Below, one piece after another: positions 55,801 through 63,600 of a DNA stretch of 64,000 nt. The position numbers were made by a program, and so were the translations under genes. Positions within the stretch are counted from its first letter, which is position 1. Every line of letters starts with the position of its first letter. The stretch lies in assembly GCF_049243985.1 (NCBI RefSeq), contig NC_135370.1, positions 188,387,042 through 188,451,041 of the forward strand. Direction: 5' to 3'. The stretch is from Paroedura picta. Lineage: Eukaryota; Chordata; Lepidosauria; Squamata; Gekkonidae. Under the pieces are notes generated by a model. It made no database searches and was not told where the DNA came from. It was given only the letters and a program-made list of their open reading frames with translations.

Positions 55801-57490
55801 GGCTCGGGGCAGGCTCCGGGTCAAGAGCAAGTCCTGTGCCGGAGAGCAGAGGGGAGTCCAGAGGGCTGTTTGCAGCAAAGTCACCAGTCCCACAAAGATC
55901 TGTGGAAGGGGAGCCTGTCAGTGCTGCAGGGCTGCTACCAGGGTGCCGGGAGCCATCCGGACAGGGACCAGTTTCCACATTCATATCTGGGCTGGGGCAC
56001 TGGGTGGTCACAGGGTGCTCAGAGCCGACTCCAGAGAGGTGTGGAGAAGGGACTGCGGCCTCATGGAGCTCTGAGCAGGGCTCAGCTCGGGCGGCCTCCG
56101 GACTCTGCTGAAGAGCCATCTCAGCCCCAAGCCCCGCCGGAGTGACAGCAGGTTGCCTCATGCCAGGGGCGGCCGGAAGCCCCTCGCAGGCCGTCTCCTG
56201 GCCCCTGCTGTCAAGGGTCGCTGTTGGGGCGGCAGAGCCGGAGCTCCCCTCGGAAGCAACCTGATCGCTGGTCTCTGGATCGCCGGGCAGCTTTGGGGCC
56301 GGGCCACTCCCAGCCAAGTCCTCCGCCGACCCGGGCGGACCTCTTTCTTCGGCGCACACCGGAAGCTGCACGTGGTTTGTCCCCCCGTGTGCGGCAGGCG
56401 CGTCCTCCTTCTCCTGCTGCTCGTGGGGCGTGCCGGGCAGGGCGGGCCGCAGGACGGGCAGGGTGACGACGAGGCGGCGCTGGCTCTTGTCGAAGGTGGC
56501 GCGGCCTTGCTCCTCGTCCACGGCGTAGGGCAGGCGCAGGCGGAGGCGGTAGGCGGCGGGGCGGCGCGAGTCGAGCTGCAGCTCCCTGCCGCGGACCTCG
56601 AGGCAAGCCTGGGCGGCGGAGCTCAGCAGCGGCAGCTCGACCGTCACCTCCAGCTCGCGCGGCACCGGGCTGGGCGCAGAGTCGCGGCTGCAGCGGTAGT
56701 CCTGCAGGTCCACGTAGGCGCGCTGCCGCAGGGTCCACCGCGGGGTGGTGGCGGCCGGGGCCGGGGCCGGTGCGGGCGGGCTGCGCGGGGCCTCGGCGGG
56801 CCGGGGCGGGTAGGCGTAGGGGGTGCGGAAGGGTGGCAGCGGCGAGGCCCCCCCGCCGTCGTCGTGGTCCTGCTCTGCGGGGGCGGCGTTGCCCGGGAGC
56901 GGCGTGCGGAGGAGCGCGGCCACGGGCAGGCCCTTGTACTTGGTGCCGCGCAGGGGGGCGGCGTTGGCGCGGTCGAGGCCCGGCGCGAAGTGGCTCTCCA
57001 CGGCGTCCAGCGCGGTGTCGTCGAGCAGGCGGCGGAAGCGGGCGGAGCGGGCGGCCAGGCGCAGGGCGTCCGGGTGGAAGAGCACGTCGTAGACGAGGCG
57101 GCGCGGGGCGCGGGGGCGGCGGCCCAGCTCCTCGCGGCCGGGGGCCAGGCAGTGCGGCAGGGCCCAGCGGCTCCCGCCCGCCTCCCGCCGCGCCTCGGGC
57201 CGCGCCACCAGCGCGTTGGCGCACACGTTGACGTAGCAGCGGCGGGCGCCGGCCTGGCTCGTGCGCAGCACCCACCCGGGCGACGGGTGCAGGAAGCGCG
57301 CCTCCACGCCCCGCTGCCGCTCCAGCGCCGCCACCTCCGCCTCGTACACCGCCCGCTGCGCCGGGTCCGACAGCTCGGCCGCGTACTCCGCGAACAGGCG
57401 CCGGAACTCCTCGTCCGCGAAGGCCCGGCGCAGCCGCTCCGCCTCCTCGCCCGTCAGCTCCAGCGCCTCCAGCCCCGAGCAGCCCGCCAT
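33339..57490 (-). CDS. DNAAF2: dynein axonemal assembly factor 2 (kintoun); 3 exons
   Basis: Kintoun is a cytoplasmic PIH-family co-chaperone that helps HSP70/HSP90 preassemble dynein arms for motile cilia. Minus-strand exons are 55472-57490, 41383-41529 and 33339-33824, all phase 0, giving 883 residues (human 837). Exon 1 starts MAGCSGLEALELTGEEAERL and holds the PIH1 region (FRRLFAEYAAELSDP, GARRCYVNVC, DVLFHPDALRLA, TKYKG) and a CS/p23-like domain at about 258-343 (VDLQDYRCSRDSAPSPVP, RRLVVTLPVL). A low-complexity linker follows, then a second conserved block ending LYFGLNEDALQ. Exon 2 encodes EKFFVTEDNVAEFLDNL ... EVLEVSESQSRIRLK. Exon 3 ends MRDGSVRL ... FQNPLLYELD, matching the human end. 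Both introns contain 126-bp arrays. An upstream in-frame ATG at 57556 overlaps an X-box match, so 57490 was preferred by homology. Confidence 0.95.
34196..34575 (+). mobile_element. non-autonomous hAT-like element
   Basis: The ends CAGGCTTTCTCAACC and ATTGAGAAAGGCTG are inverted repeats. Flanks AACTAAAT/GTCTAAAG are at best a decayed 8-bp duplication. The interior is non-coding and relates to 23930-24252. Confidence 0.6.
35426..35625 (+). mobile_element. tRNA-type SINE, diverged
   Basis: GTAGTGTTGTGGTGGAGAGTGG head, ACATGCAGCCAGC and GTTGTGGGGAGAGGAA blocks place it in the main SINE family. Confidence 0.6.
36805..37435. mobile_element. cluster of tRNA-type SINEs, head to tail inversions
   Basis: A plus-strand copy (36805-36965) is followed by a minus-strand copy with doubled tail (36972-37435), the two tails meeting. 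A partial plus-strand copy follows at 37437-37545. A GAA microsatellite at about 37103-37168 has grown from the SINE tail. Confidence 0.75.
37565..37720 (+). mobile_element. RTE-like LINE fragment, copy c (diverged)
   Basis: It shares GTCATGCTAGGGAAAGCAGA with copies a and b, then diverges. Confidence 0.5.
37885..38260. repeat. unclassified repeat split by an L2-like tail
   Basis: GAGCCCAATGGCACCTTTAA and AGTTTTATTCAAGTTGTAAG belong to the family at 24783-24900. The L2-like tail at about 38010-38160 (ATTTATATACCACCCTCCCC) sits between parts of it. Confidence 0.55.
38660..38905 (+). mobile_element. tRNA-type SINE
   Basis: GAACCAGCTTGAGGTCATGG head with GGGTTTGATTCCCC B-box region, followed by CATATGCAGCCAGCTGGG and a decayed tail. 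Confidence 0.7.
38940..40915 (+). repeat. 126-bp tandem array 1 in DNAAF2 intron 2 (about 16 units)
   Basis: Units repeat every 126 bp (for example the word ACATCAGGAGAGCCCTGC at 39061, 39187 and 39313). Each contains GGGTCAGACCAGGGGTCC, CAGCCTCCTGTCTCACAC and CAGAGAGGCCGAGGCCTTCC. One unit near 39880 is 6 bp short. Because 126 is 42 codons, frames stay open through the array on both strands; this is not evidence of a protein. The unit descends from a dispersed repeat present singly at 6545 and 43590. Confidence 0.92.
41931..42005. mobile_element. hairpin hAT-type MITE, one arm mostly deleted
   Basis: A full left arm (CAGGGGTAGTCAAACTGCGG) is followed by only the last few bases of the right arm (ACCCCTG). 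The 8-bp flanks CCATAGGG and CCACAGGG differ at one base, so the deletion is internal. Confidence 0.8.
42006..42338. other. DNAAF2 intron 1 segment with GT repeat
   Basis: A (GT)n microsatellite at about 42246-42285. Nothing else recognised. Confidence 0.6.
42339..42755 (+). mobile_element. tRNA-derived SINE with doubled tail
   Basis: GAGCCAGCTTGGTGTAGTGG head, GCCGGGTTTGAATCTG B-box region and two body-tail blocks. Well preserved. Confidence 0.85.
42756..43589. other. DNAAF2 intron 1 segment, nothing recognised
   Basis: No repeat family or exon could be supported; open frames here are short. Confidence 0.4.
43590..43670 (+). repeat. single unit of the array repeat
   Basis: CCTGCTGGATCAGGCCAATT and CCAGCATCCTGTCTCGCAGG resemble the array unit. 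It stands 290 bp before array 2. Confidence 0.6.
43955..45848 (+). repeat. 126-bp tandem array 2 in DNAAF2 intron 1 (about 15 units)
   Basis: It has the same unit, period and strand as array 1. Subtypes alternate: units with CCAGTTCCTCTGGAGGGCC and units with CCAGTCCCTCTGCAGGGCC form higher-order blocks, suggesting multi-unit duplication. Frames of up to 726 codons across it are artefacts of the period being a multiple of three. Confidence 0.92.
45849..46494. other. DNAAF2 intron 1 segment, nothing recognised
   Basis: No gene or repeat family was recognised beyond a G-rich tract near 46240. Confidence 0.4.
46495..46710. mobile_element. short DNA element with 27-bp terminal inverted repeats
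   Basis: The ends ATTACCGTATTTGCTGGCGT... and their reverse complement ...ACGCCAGCAAATACTGTAAT match except for one base over about 27 bp. The 216-bp interior is non-coding. Superfamily not assigned. Confidence 0.75.
46790..46863. repeat. ATT microsatellite
   Basis: About 20 nearly uninterrupted TTA/ATT triplets following CGTTGTTATTATT. It sits at the end of an unclassified repeat tail. Confidence 0.9.
46870..47390. other. DNAAF2 intron 1 segment, nothing recognised
   Basis: No exon or repeat family could be supported here. Confidence 0.4.
47393..47655 (-). mobile_element. tRNA-derived SINE
   Basis: Minus-strand copy of the main family, from the GAA-rich tail at 47393 to the head (GAGCCAGTTTGGTGTAGTGG on minus) at 47655. 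Confidence 0.85.
47660..48375. other. DNAAF2 intron 1 segment
   Basis: A short GATG-type simple repeat near 47693-47715; otherwise nothing recognised. Confidence 0.4.
48380..48475 (+). mobile_element. 5S rRNA-like SINE piece
   Basis: GATCTGGGAAGCTAAGCAGG and CTGGTTAATACTTGGATGTG match internal 5S rRNA in order and orientation. Confidence 0.75.
48478..49199 (-). mobile_element. CR1 LINE 3' part plus older hairpin remnant (composite copy 2)
   Basis: The minus-strand frame reads LGLFSLERTRLRGDLITIF, then AVPQWNRLPREVVGSPSLEI, the C-terminus of CR1 reverse transcriptase. The tail is at the left (AATCATAGAATAACAGAGTT on plus). At about 48935-49199 it continues into the composite joint shared with 25497 and 62918. 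Confidence 0.88.
49200..49335. mobile_element. hairpin hAT-type MITE 5
   Basis: A 136-bp palindrome with exact duplication CTCTATAG (49192-49199 and 49336-49343). Flanks and duplication equal those of MITE 2, so both descend from one insertion copied with its surroundings. Confidence 0.92.
49344..50010. other. DNAAF2 intron 1 segment, nothing recognised
   Basis: AT-rich, apparently unique sequence. Confidence 0.4.
50018..50662. mobile_element. two tRNA-type SINEs in opposite orientation
   Basis: A plus-strand copy at 50018-50265 (GAGCCAGCGTGGGGTAGTGG head) and a minus-strand copy at 50387-50662, with tails facing each other across about 120 bp. Confidence 0.75.
50663..51900. other. DNAAF2 intron 1 segment
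   Basis: A C-run at about 51668-51685 and an A-run near 51017 are the only notable features. No exon or known repeat was supported. Confidence 0.4.
51905..52245 (+). repeat. unclassified interspersed repeat, two tandem copies
   Basis: The block AGAACAT...GGATCA...CCAATGGCCC...CCAGAATTCCAGA...ATAAAGCATCAC occurs twice in a row, about 160 bp apart, and once at 24590-24782. Confidence 0.65.
52608..52808 (+). mobile_element. tRNA-type SINE
   Basis: AGCCAGCTTGGGGTAGTGGT head, GGGTTTGATTCCCC and TCTGTTGTGGGGAGAGG blocks. The tail is shortened. Confidence 0.75.
52810..55060. other. DNAAF2 intron 1 segment before exon 1
   Basis: A further unit of the array-type repeat lies near 53475-53600 and a Sauria-type SINE remnant near 55005-55055 (minus). 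The rest shows no exon or family that I recognise; open frames (for example 54037-54465) lack similarity and splice context. Confidence 0.4.
55061..55125. mobile_element. hairpin MITE, right half only
   Basis: CTGGCAGGGGCTCATGGGAA through GGTTGACTACCCCTG is one arm of the hairpin element. The other arm is missing where it abuts a SINE remnant. Confidence 0.75.
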
Positions 57491-57780
57491 GGCCCCGCCG
57501 ACGCGCCTCAGGGGACGCCGGGCCCGACAAGATGGCGGCGGCGGCGGCGTTGCCAAGGGGACGGAGCGCGACGAGGCGGCGGCGGCGGCGTTGCCAGGGG
57601 GACCGAGCGCAACGAGGCGGCGGCGGCGTGGTTGCTAGGGAGACGGGACTAACAAGATGGCGGCGGCGTGGTTGCCCGGGGGACGGAGCGAAACGCGGCG
57701 GCGGCGTTGCTAGGGAGACGGGCCTGACAAGATGGCGGCGGCCGCGGTTGCTATGGAGACGGGCCCACTCAAAGAATGGC
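57491..57780 (-). promoter_or_regulatory. DNAAF2 promoter: six-fold RFX X-box array with YY1-like sites
   Basis: Six 14-bp matches to the X-box consensus RYYNYY-N(1-3)-RRNRAC lie at 57549-57562, 57590-57603, 57631-57644, 57671-57684, 57706-57719 and 57747-57760 (for example GTTGCTATGGAGAC). They are spaced 35-41 bp. Interleaved are three AAGATGGCGGC YY1-like sites at 57529-57539, 57654-57664 and 57729-57739. RFX factors are established activators of ciliary genes, so this fits DNAAF2. The array arose by tandem duplication of a GGCGGC-rich unit of about 41 bp. Actual binding is inference. Confidence 0.75.
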
Positions 57781-58562
57781 GGGGAAGGCGCCGTCTATGG
57801 ACCCGTTTATAGCAGTCGTTCCTGAATCCGTGGCGGAGGCAGAGATGCCGGCCTGGGTGCAGAGAAGGGCCAAGGCCAGGCTGGATGTCAGGAATGGTTA
57901 ATATTCTTGTGGAGTTTGAGACGGAATTCCTTTTGCATCCATTTCATCCTATTGGTTCTGGTCCGTCCCTCCGGGCCTTCGAGTCCAGACAGAACAACCT
58001 CTGGATTTAATTTTGTTTTCAAGGGTCTTTCCTCAGTGAGTGGGGAGGCAGCTATGAATTTCCTGCACTCTGCAGGAAGAAAAAGGCAGTTGAGCTGAGG
58101 CCCCTTTGCAAATCCCGTTATTCTCTCATGTTATTGTTATTATCATGTTGTTATTGTTGTTATATTATTGTTATCACCTGTTACCATGTTATTTGTATTT
58201 TTTTTCCTGTTTCTTGTAAACCACAGTGAGCCTTCGGGGAGGGCAGTATATAAATATAACAAATAAAAATAAATTAATAATAATAATACACTGTGGACCG
58301 ATTAGTACACAAATGGTGACTTTTTACATGAGGCAGAACTTTCAGAATTCGGGTTTACTTTACTAATACCAGATGAAGTCTGAATATCGTCACATCAACT
58401 CCCATCTCCTGAAGATGTGCCAAAGATCAGTAATGCTCCCCACAAACCAATGTCTTCCTACTACACAATTGCATCTTGCGGTGCCATTGTAGGATCCTTT
58501 AAAAGGGCAACCTTGGTCCGAAACAGCAGAACAAAGTTTGAGTCCAGGGGCACCTTCAAAAC

Positions 58563-58698
58563 CAGGGGTAGTCAAACTGCGGCCCTCCAGATGTCCATGG
58601 ACTACAATTCCCATGAGCCCCTGCCAGCATTCGCTGGCAGGGGCTCATGGGAATTGTAGTCCATGGACATCTGGAGGGCCGCAGTTTGACTACCCCTG
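58563..58698. mobile_element. hairpin hAT-type MITE 6
   Basis: A 136-bp palindrome with exact duplication TTCAAAAC (58555-58562 and 58699-58706). It splits a copy of the unclassified repeat family of 24783-24900 (58513-58780), so it is younger than that copy. Confidence 0.92.
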
Positions 58699-59523
58699 TT
58701 CAAAACCAACAAAGTTTAATTCTGACTAGAAGCTTTCATGTGCATGCCCACTTCTTCAGGTGCTTTGGCAGGTGGATCTGACAAAGTGTGCATGCACATG
58801 AAAGCTTGTAGATCTTGAAACTTTGCTGTTCAGGGAGAATAGGAATACCACTGACCATGGTGCTTAGCTTTTCAGTTCACTCTCGCCTTGTTTTAGTGAG
58901 GCCATGTAACCTGATCTCTCTAGAAACGTAGCACACAATCCCATCAGTGGTTTCCTGTTTAAATTTGTAGCTCCCTTGTTTTAAACAAAATCCAGCTCAG
59001 GCATTTGCTTGAGGCCCGACTCAAAACATCTGGTGCCCTCCCCCCCTCTGATGCTCCCCATGACTGGACTATTGAACCTACCTAGGGATCCCTCAGTGTA
59101 ATTGTTCTGTTAAATACTGTTCTGGATGTCATGTTACACTACGTTTGTTATGTAAAACACCCAGAGTCGTATGGAACAGCGGTATACTAATCCAAATAAA
59201 GAAATGATTAGGAATGTTGTGAGTTACTTTGCCTTGGAACGCCCTACGTTTAACCCTGATAACATGATGCCGGTTTCAACATGTGAAAGATGTTGGTTTT
59301 TAGCAAATAAACCTTTAGCGTGTGAGTTGTTTTGAAGGTACAAATTGTGACAATATTAACATCAGTTGTCTAAACATGATTGAGGGTTTTTTTTTTTGGG
59401 GGGGGGGTAGAAATATCACATGGCCACAAACTCTTCAAGAGTTCAAAGAGGGCTTTTCTGCATAGGGTATAGGTTATGCTGCCCAAAATGGTATTCTCGA
59501 GCTGCTTGGATAACTGATGAAGG

Positions 59524-59649
59524 CAGGGGTGGCCAAATTGTGGCTCTCCAGATGTTCATGGACTACAGTTGACTACATGACAATGCTGGTAGGGTCTCAT
59601 TGGAATTGTAAGCCCGTGGCTTTCCAGAGAGCCAGTTTGGCCACCCCTG
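59524..59649. mobile_element. older hairpin element (CAGGGGTGGCCAAA type)
   Basis: The ends CAGGGGTGGCCAAATTG and TTTGGCCACCCCTG pair with several mismatches. The 8-bp flanks GATGAAGG/GATTAAGG differ once. It is more diverged than the GTAGTCAA family. Confidence 0.75.
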
Positions 59650-59869
59650 GATTAAGGATTGTAGTTTATAATGCTGTGGTTATCTTATTCTAAGTAAGAT
59701 CCAGTTTATGTAATTTCTGTATCTCTTAAGGCGTCATCTGAATACTTACACTAGACTTTCCGGTGGTTCCAGACTTTCTACAATCCTAATACATTGGTTA
59801 TAAGCCCCATTTTGTTAGCCGTATTGAATCACTATGTGTAATCTGCCTTGAATCCCCATGAAAAAGGCG

Positions 59870-60335
59870 AGTCAGAAGGAGGTGTTGATTCTTATATACC
59901 GCTTTTCTCTACCCGAAGGAGTCTGAAAGCATTTTACAGTTGTCTTCCCTTTCCTCTCCCCACAACAGACACCCTATGAGGGAGGGGAGGCTAAGAGATT
60001 CCTCATTTCACTGAAGAAGAGTTGGTTCTTATATGCTACTTTTTCTACCCAAAGGTATCTCAAAGCAGCTTACAGTCGCCTTCCCTTTCCTCTCCTTACA
60101 ACAGACACCCTGTGAGGTGGGCGAGGCTGAGGTAGAAGAGTTAGTTCTTATATGCTGCTTTTTGTACCTGAAGGAGAGTCAAAAGTGGCTTACAATTGCC
60201 TTTTATTTATCAATGCTGTGGCAAGTCCAAGGTCACCCATCTGGCTGCATGTGTGTGTGTGGAGGGGGGGTAGAATGAAACCGGCTCGCCAGATCAAAAG
60301 TCCACACTCCTAACCACTACACCAAGCTGGCTCTC
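59870..60335 (-). mobile_element. tRNA-derived SINE, tail blocks repeated
   Basis: Minus-strand SINE with three partial body-tail blocks and the head at the right (GAGCCAGCTTGGTGTAGTGG on minus). Confidence 0.8.
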
Positions 60336-60545
60336 ATGTTACAAATAACATTAATAAATCTTTTGAGCTATATTTAACAAGGGTTCTGTTTTTTTGCAGA
60401 AGTAATGCTTTCTGCCCTGTGGGAACTTACTATTTTAATTTACCGCACGTTCTGTCCCCCGGTCAAGCTTATCTCTATTTCAGGGAACCCGTTTGAAGTC
60501 TTAATTACAGACAAACAGCACACAGTTTTCTCTTTCACATCACAA

Positions 60546-60551
60546 TTTATT
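60546..60551 (-). terminator. POLE2 poly(A) signal
   Basis: AATAAA on the minus strand lies 87 nt past the POLE2 stop. Confidence 0.75.
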
Positions 60552-60637
60552 TACAAAAATCTTCAATGTGTAATAAAAAATCATGATTCTGAAGTGCTAC
60601 GGGGCAAGCCATTTGATTCATTGTTCTCGACTGGGCT

Positions 60638-63600
60638 TCAAAGATTTTGGAGTTTGCTGGAAACAAGAAAAGCACTTTAAACTTACACAAATGCATCCGT
60701 ATTCTCCGAAACAAACCCACTGCGATCTTTCTTTAATGACTGCATATTAACTTTTATTTAAAAAGCCCCTAGAGACTTCAAGTCAGCTTCCTGCAGTTAC
60801 ACAGAAGTAACCCAACGTTGGATTACGTGAATATTCTAGATCTGGTTGTCCGATAGAAGCACTGAAGGCATCTTATTGCACAGATCTGAGATGCTCTGTC
60901 CCATGTACTTAGGATTAAATTCTGTTTAATGCAGCATAAAAGGAATAATTTGCCCTTCACCTGAGTCCACCGCGATTGCCTCCCAACAGCTAGTCTTAAT
61001 ACCTGCAGTTTTAATTCCCTTAAAATTGTGCTTGGATGTTTTCCAGACGGCAGGAGGTCCACTAGAATTCATTAGCTTTATATTAAAAAGCAAGAGGAAA
61101 GCATTTAGAAAGTCCTGATGGAGCTGAAAATCACAAATATGCCCAAGTGAACATGGCTGTAATTTGAAAGTGCGGCAAGAGTGATGAACAAAAGCTACTG
61201 AGGAAAAATCAACATGGATCCTATAAGGAAAGAGCTTGTCTCAAAAGCCTTTGAGGGGGTGAACAAGCATATGGAGAGGGGTGACCCAGCAGAGGTGGTT
61301 TACCTGGGCTTCCCTTTTCGGTTTTGTATACCTCGGCTTCCAGAAAGCGTTCAATAAAGCTCTTAATCAAAGACTCTTGAAGTAAACTCAGCAGTCATGG
61401 GATAAGAGGGACAAGTCCTCTTGTGGATTAAAAAAACTGGTTAATTAGAATCATAGAATCCTAGAGTTGGAAGGGGCCACACAGGCCATCTAGTCCAACC
61501 CCCTGCTCAACGCAGGATCAGCCCTAAGCATCCAAGAGATGCTTAGCTGGAAACAAAAAGTATAAAGGGGCAGTTTTCACAGTGGAAGGTGGTAAGCAGT
61601 GGAGCACAGCAGGACTCAGTACTTTTTAACTTGTTCAAGAATGAGTTGGGAGTTCAAGAATGGAGTTCAAGAATGAGTTGGGAGTCAGCAGTGAACTAGC
61701 TAAGTCAGTGGGCGACACTAAGTTGTTCAGGGCAGGGAGGACCATGAAGTGCTCCAGAGGCATCTGTCAAGGCCGGGCAAATGGGTGTCAACGTGCCAAA
61801 TGAAATTCCATTTGGCGAGTGCAAATTAATGCACACTGGAGCCCAAAAATCCTAATTCTAAATATATGTCGCAGGGGCTCAAACTGGCAATGCCTGACCT
61901 GAAGGGAGAGCTTGGAGTTGTGGTAGATAACTCACTCTAAGAGGGAGCTGTTCCTCCGGGCTTTTGGTTGAGGCCTACCAGACCACCCACCAAAATAGTG
62001 GGCCTCACCGCTAGGAGGAGGACAAAGAGAAACCAAAAGATCGGCTCCCCTGTCTGGAATTTTAGAGAGGGTATTGGGGTACGGCAATTGTTAAAGGTTT
62101 CAAATTGTATATTGATTTTACTCATGTTGCCCATCCTGAGTGTTTAGAACGGTGGGCTTATTATTATTAATAATAATAACAATGCTACTCAGTGTGTGGC
62201 TGTAATAAAAGCTCATGCTACGCTGGGGATTGTTCGGACGGGAACTGAAATCAAATCAGCCAGCACCATGAGGCCCCTGTATAAATCTACAGTGCAGACT
62301 CACTTGGAATGCAGTGAACAGCTTTGACCACTGTATTGGGAGGAGTGCAGAAAGGGGTAACTAAAAGGAGTGAGGGTGTGAAACACCTTCCCTAGGAAGA
62401 CTGGTGAAAGAGGCAAGGGCATTTTCACTTGCAGAAATGACTACTGCGGGGTGACATAATAGAGGTTTACAAAATTATGCACGAGATAGAGAAGGTAGAG
62501 AACAAGTTCTTTTTCCTTCCTTTCTCAGGACAAGAATTTGTGGGCGCTCATTAAAATTGATGAGCAGTCGGAAGTACTCCTTTACTCAGTGAGTAATTGA
62601 TACGTGGAATCCCCCTGCCGCAGGACGTGGTGGCAGCGACAAGCACAGACGGCTTCAAGGGAGGATGGGAGAAACATCTGGAGCAGATGACCCTTGCTGG
62701 CTGTTAGCCCCAAAGCACGGATGGAATGGAATGCCATATACTGGGGTAGCAATGCTGCTCTGTATTCTAGGTCAGGGGTAGTCAACCCTGTGGCCCTCCA
62801 GATGTTCATGGACTACAATTCACATGAGCCCCTGCCAGGGGTTGGGGAATTGTAGTCCATGAACATCTGGAGGGCCACAGGTTGACTACCCCTGTTCTAG
62901 GTGCTTGAGAGTTTTGGCTCTAGTTTGTCTACATCCCTCTTCAACTGCGGTGCCCAAAACTGAACGCAGTTGTAGGTTGCTATGCAGAGGCAGGCCTGTG
63001 AACATCTCTTGGTTGCAGGGTTGGCCAAGCAGGGGTGGCTGGAGCTCATGGGACTTGTAATTGATGGACATCTGGAGAGCCACAGTTTGGCCAAACCTGC
63101 TCTTTGGAAACACCATAAGTTGGTTATGACTCTATAGCAGGGGTAGTCAGACTGCGGCCCTCCAGATGTCCATGGACTACAATTCCCAGGAACCCCTGCC
63201 AGCATTTGCTGGCAGGGGCTCATGGGAATTGTAGTCCATGAACATCTGGAGGGCCACAGGTTGACTACCCCTGTTCTAGATGCTTGAGAGTTTTGGCCCT
63301 GCTAGCAGACCTCCATGAACTGACTGCCACGTGAAGTCACTTCCAATGTGCACCACTGCATTGTGGAAAGTTTTGTGTTTGATTTTACCCTGGTTATTTC
63401 CAGGGCTGAGTTGCGTCACTCCTAAGTATGCCTAGGCCTGTAGGCCCCAACAAACGGATCCCCCCTCGCCATTTTTAGGTTCAGAAGCAAAGGAGAGTCC
63501 TGAAGCGTGGTCACAATTGCTACAGGGTAAAGTCATTGAGTTTCATCTTCAGGATCTGGCCTTCTAAAGAGCAGTCAGGGCTGATCTCCTCTAGGACTGA

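Larger units (their letters stand above)
57781..60529. other. intergenic DNA between DNAAF2 and POLE2
   Basis: It contains a CR1 fragment at about 57900-58005 (GAGACGGAATTCCTTTTGCA), AT-rich repeat tail near 58130-58290, hairpin MITE 6, an older hairpin element and a tRNA-type SINE. The segment 58790-59520 shows no recognised gene. Confidence 0.5.

Noticed and set aside
56153-57652. 499-codon frame antisense to DNAAF2 exon 1
   Set aside because: Pure shadow of the GC-rich coding exon; its sequence is compositional and the true protein is on the minus strand.
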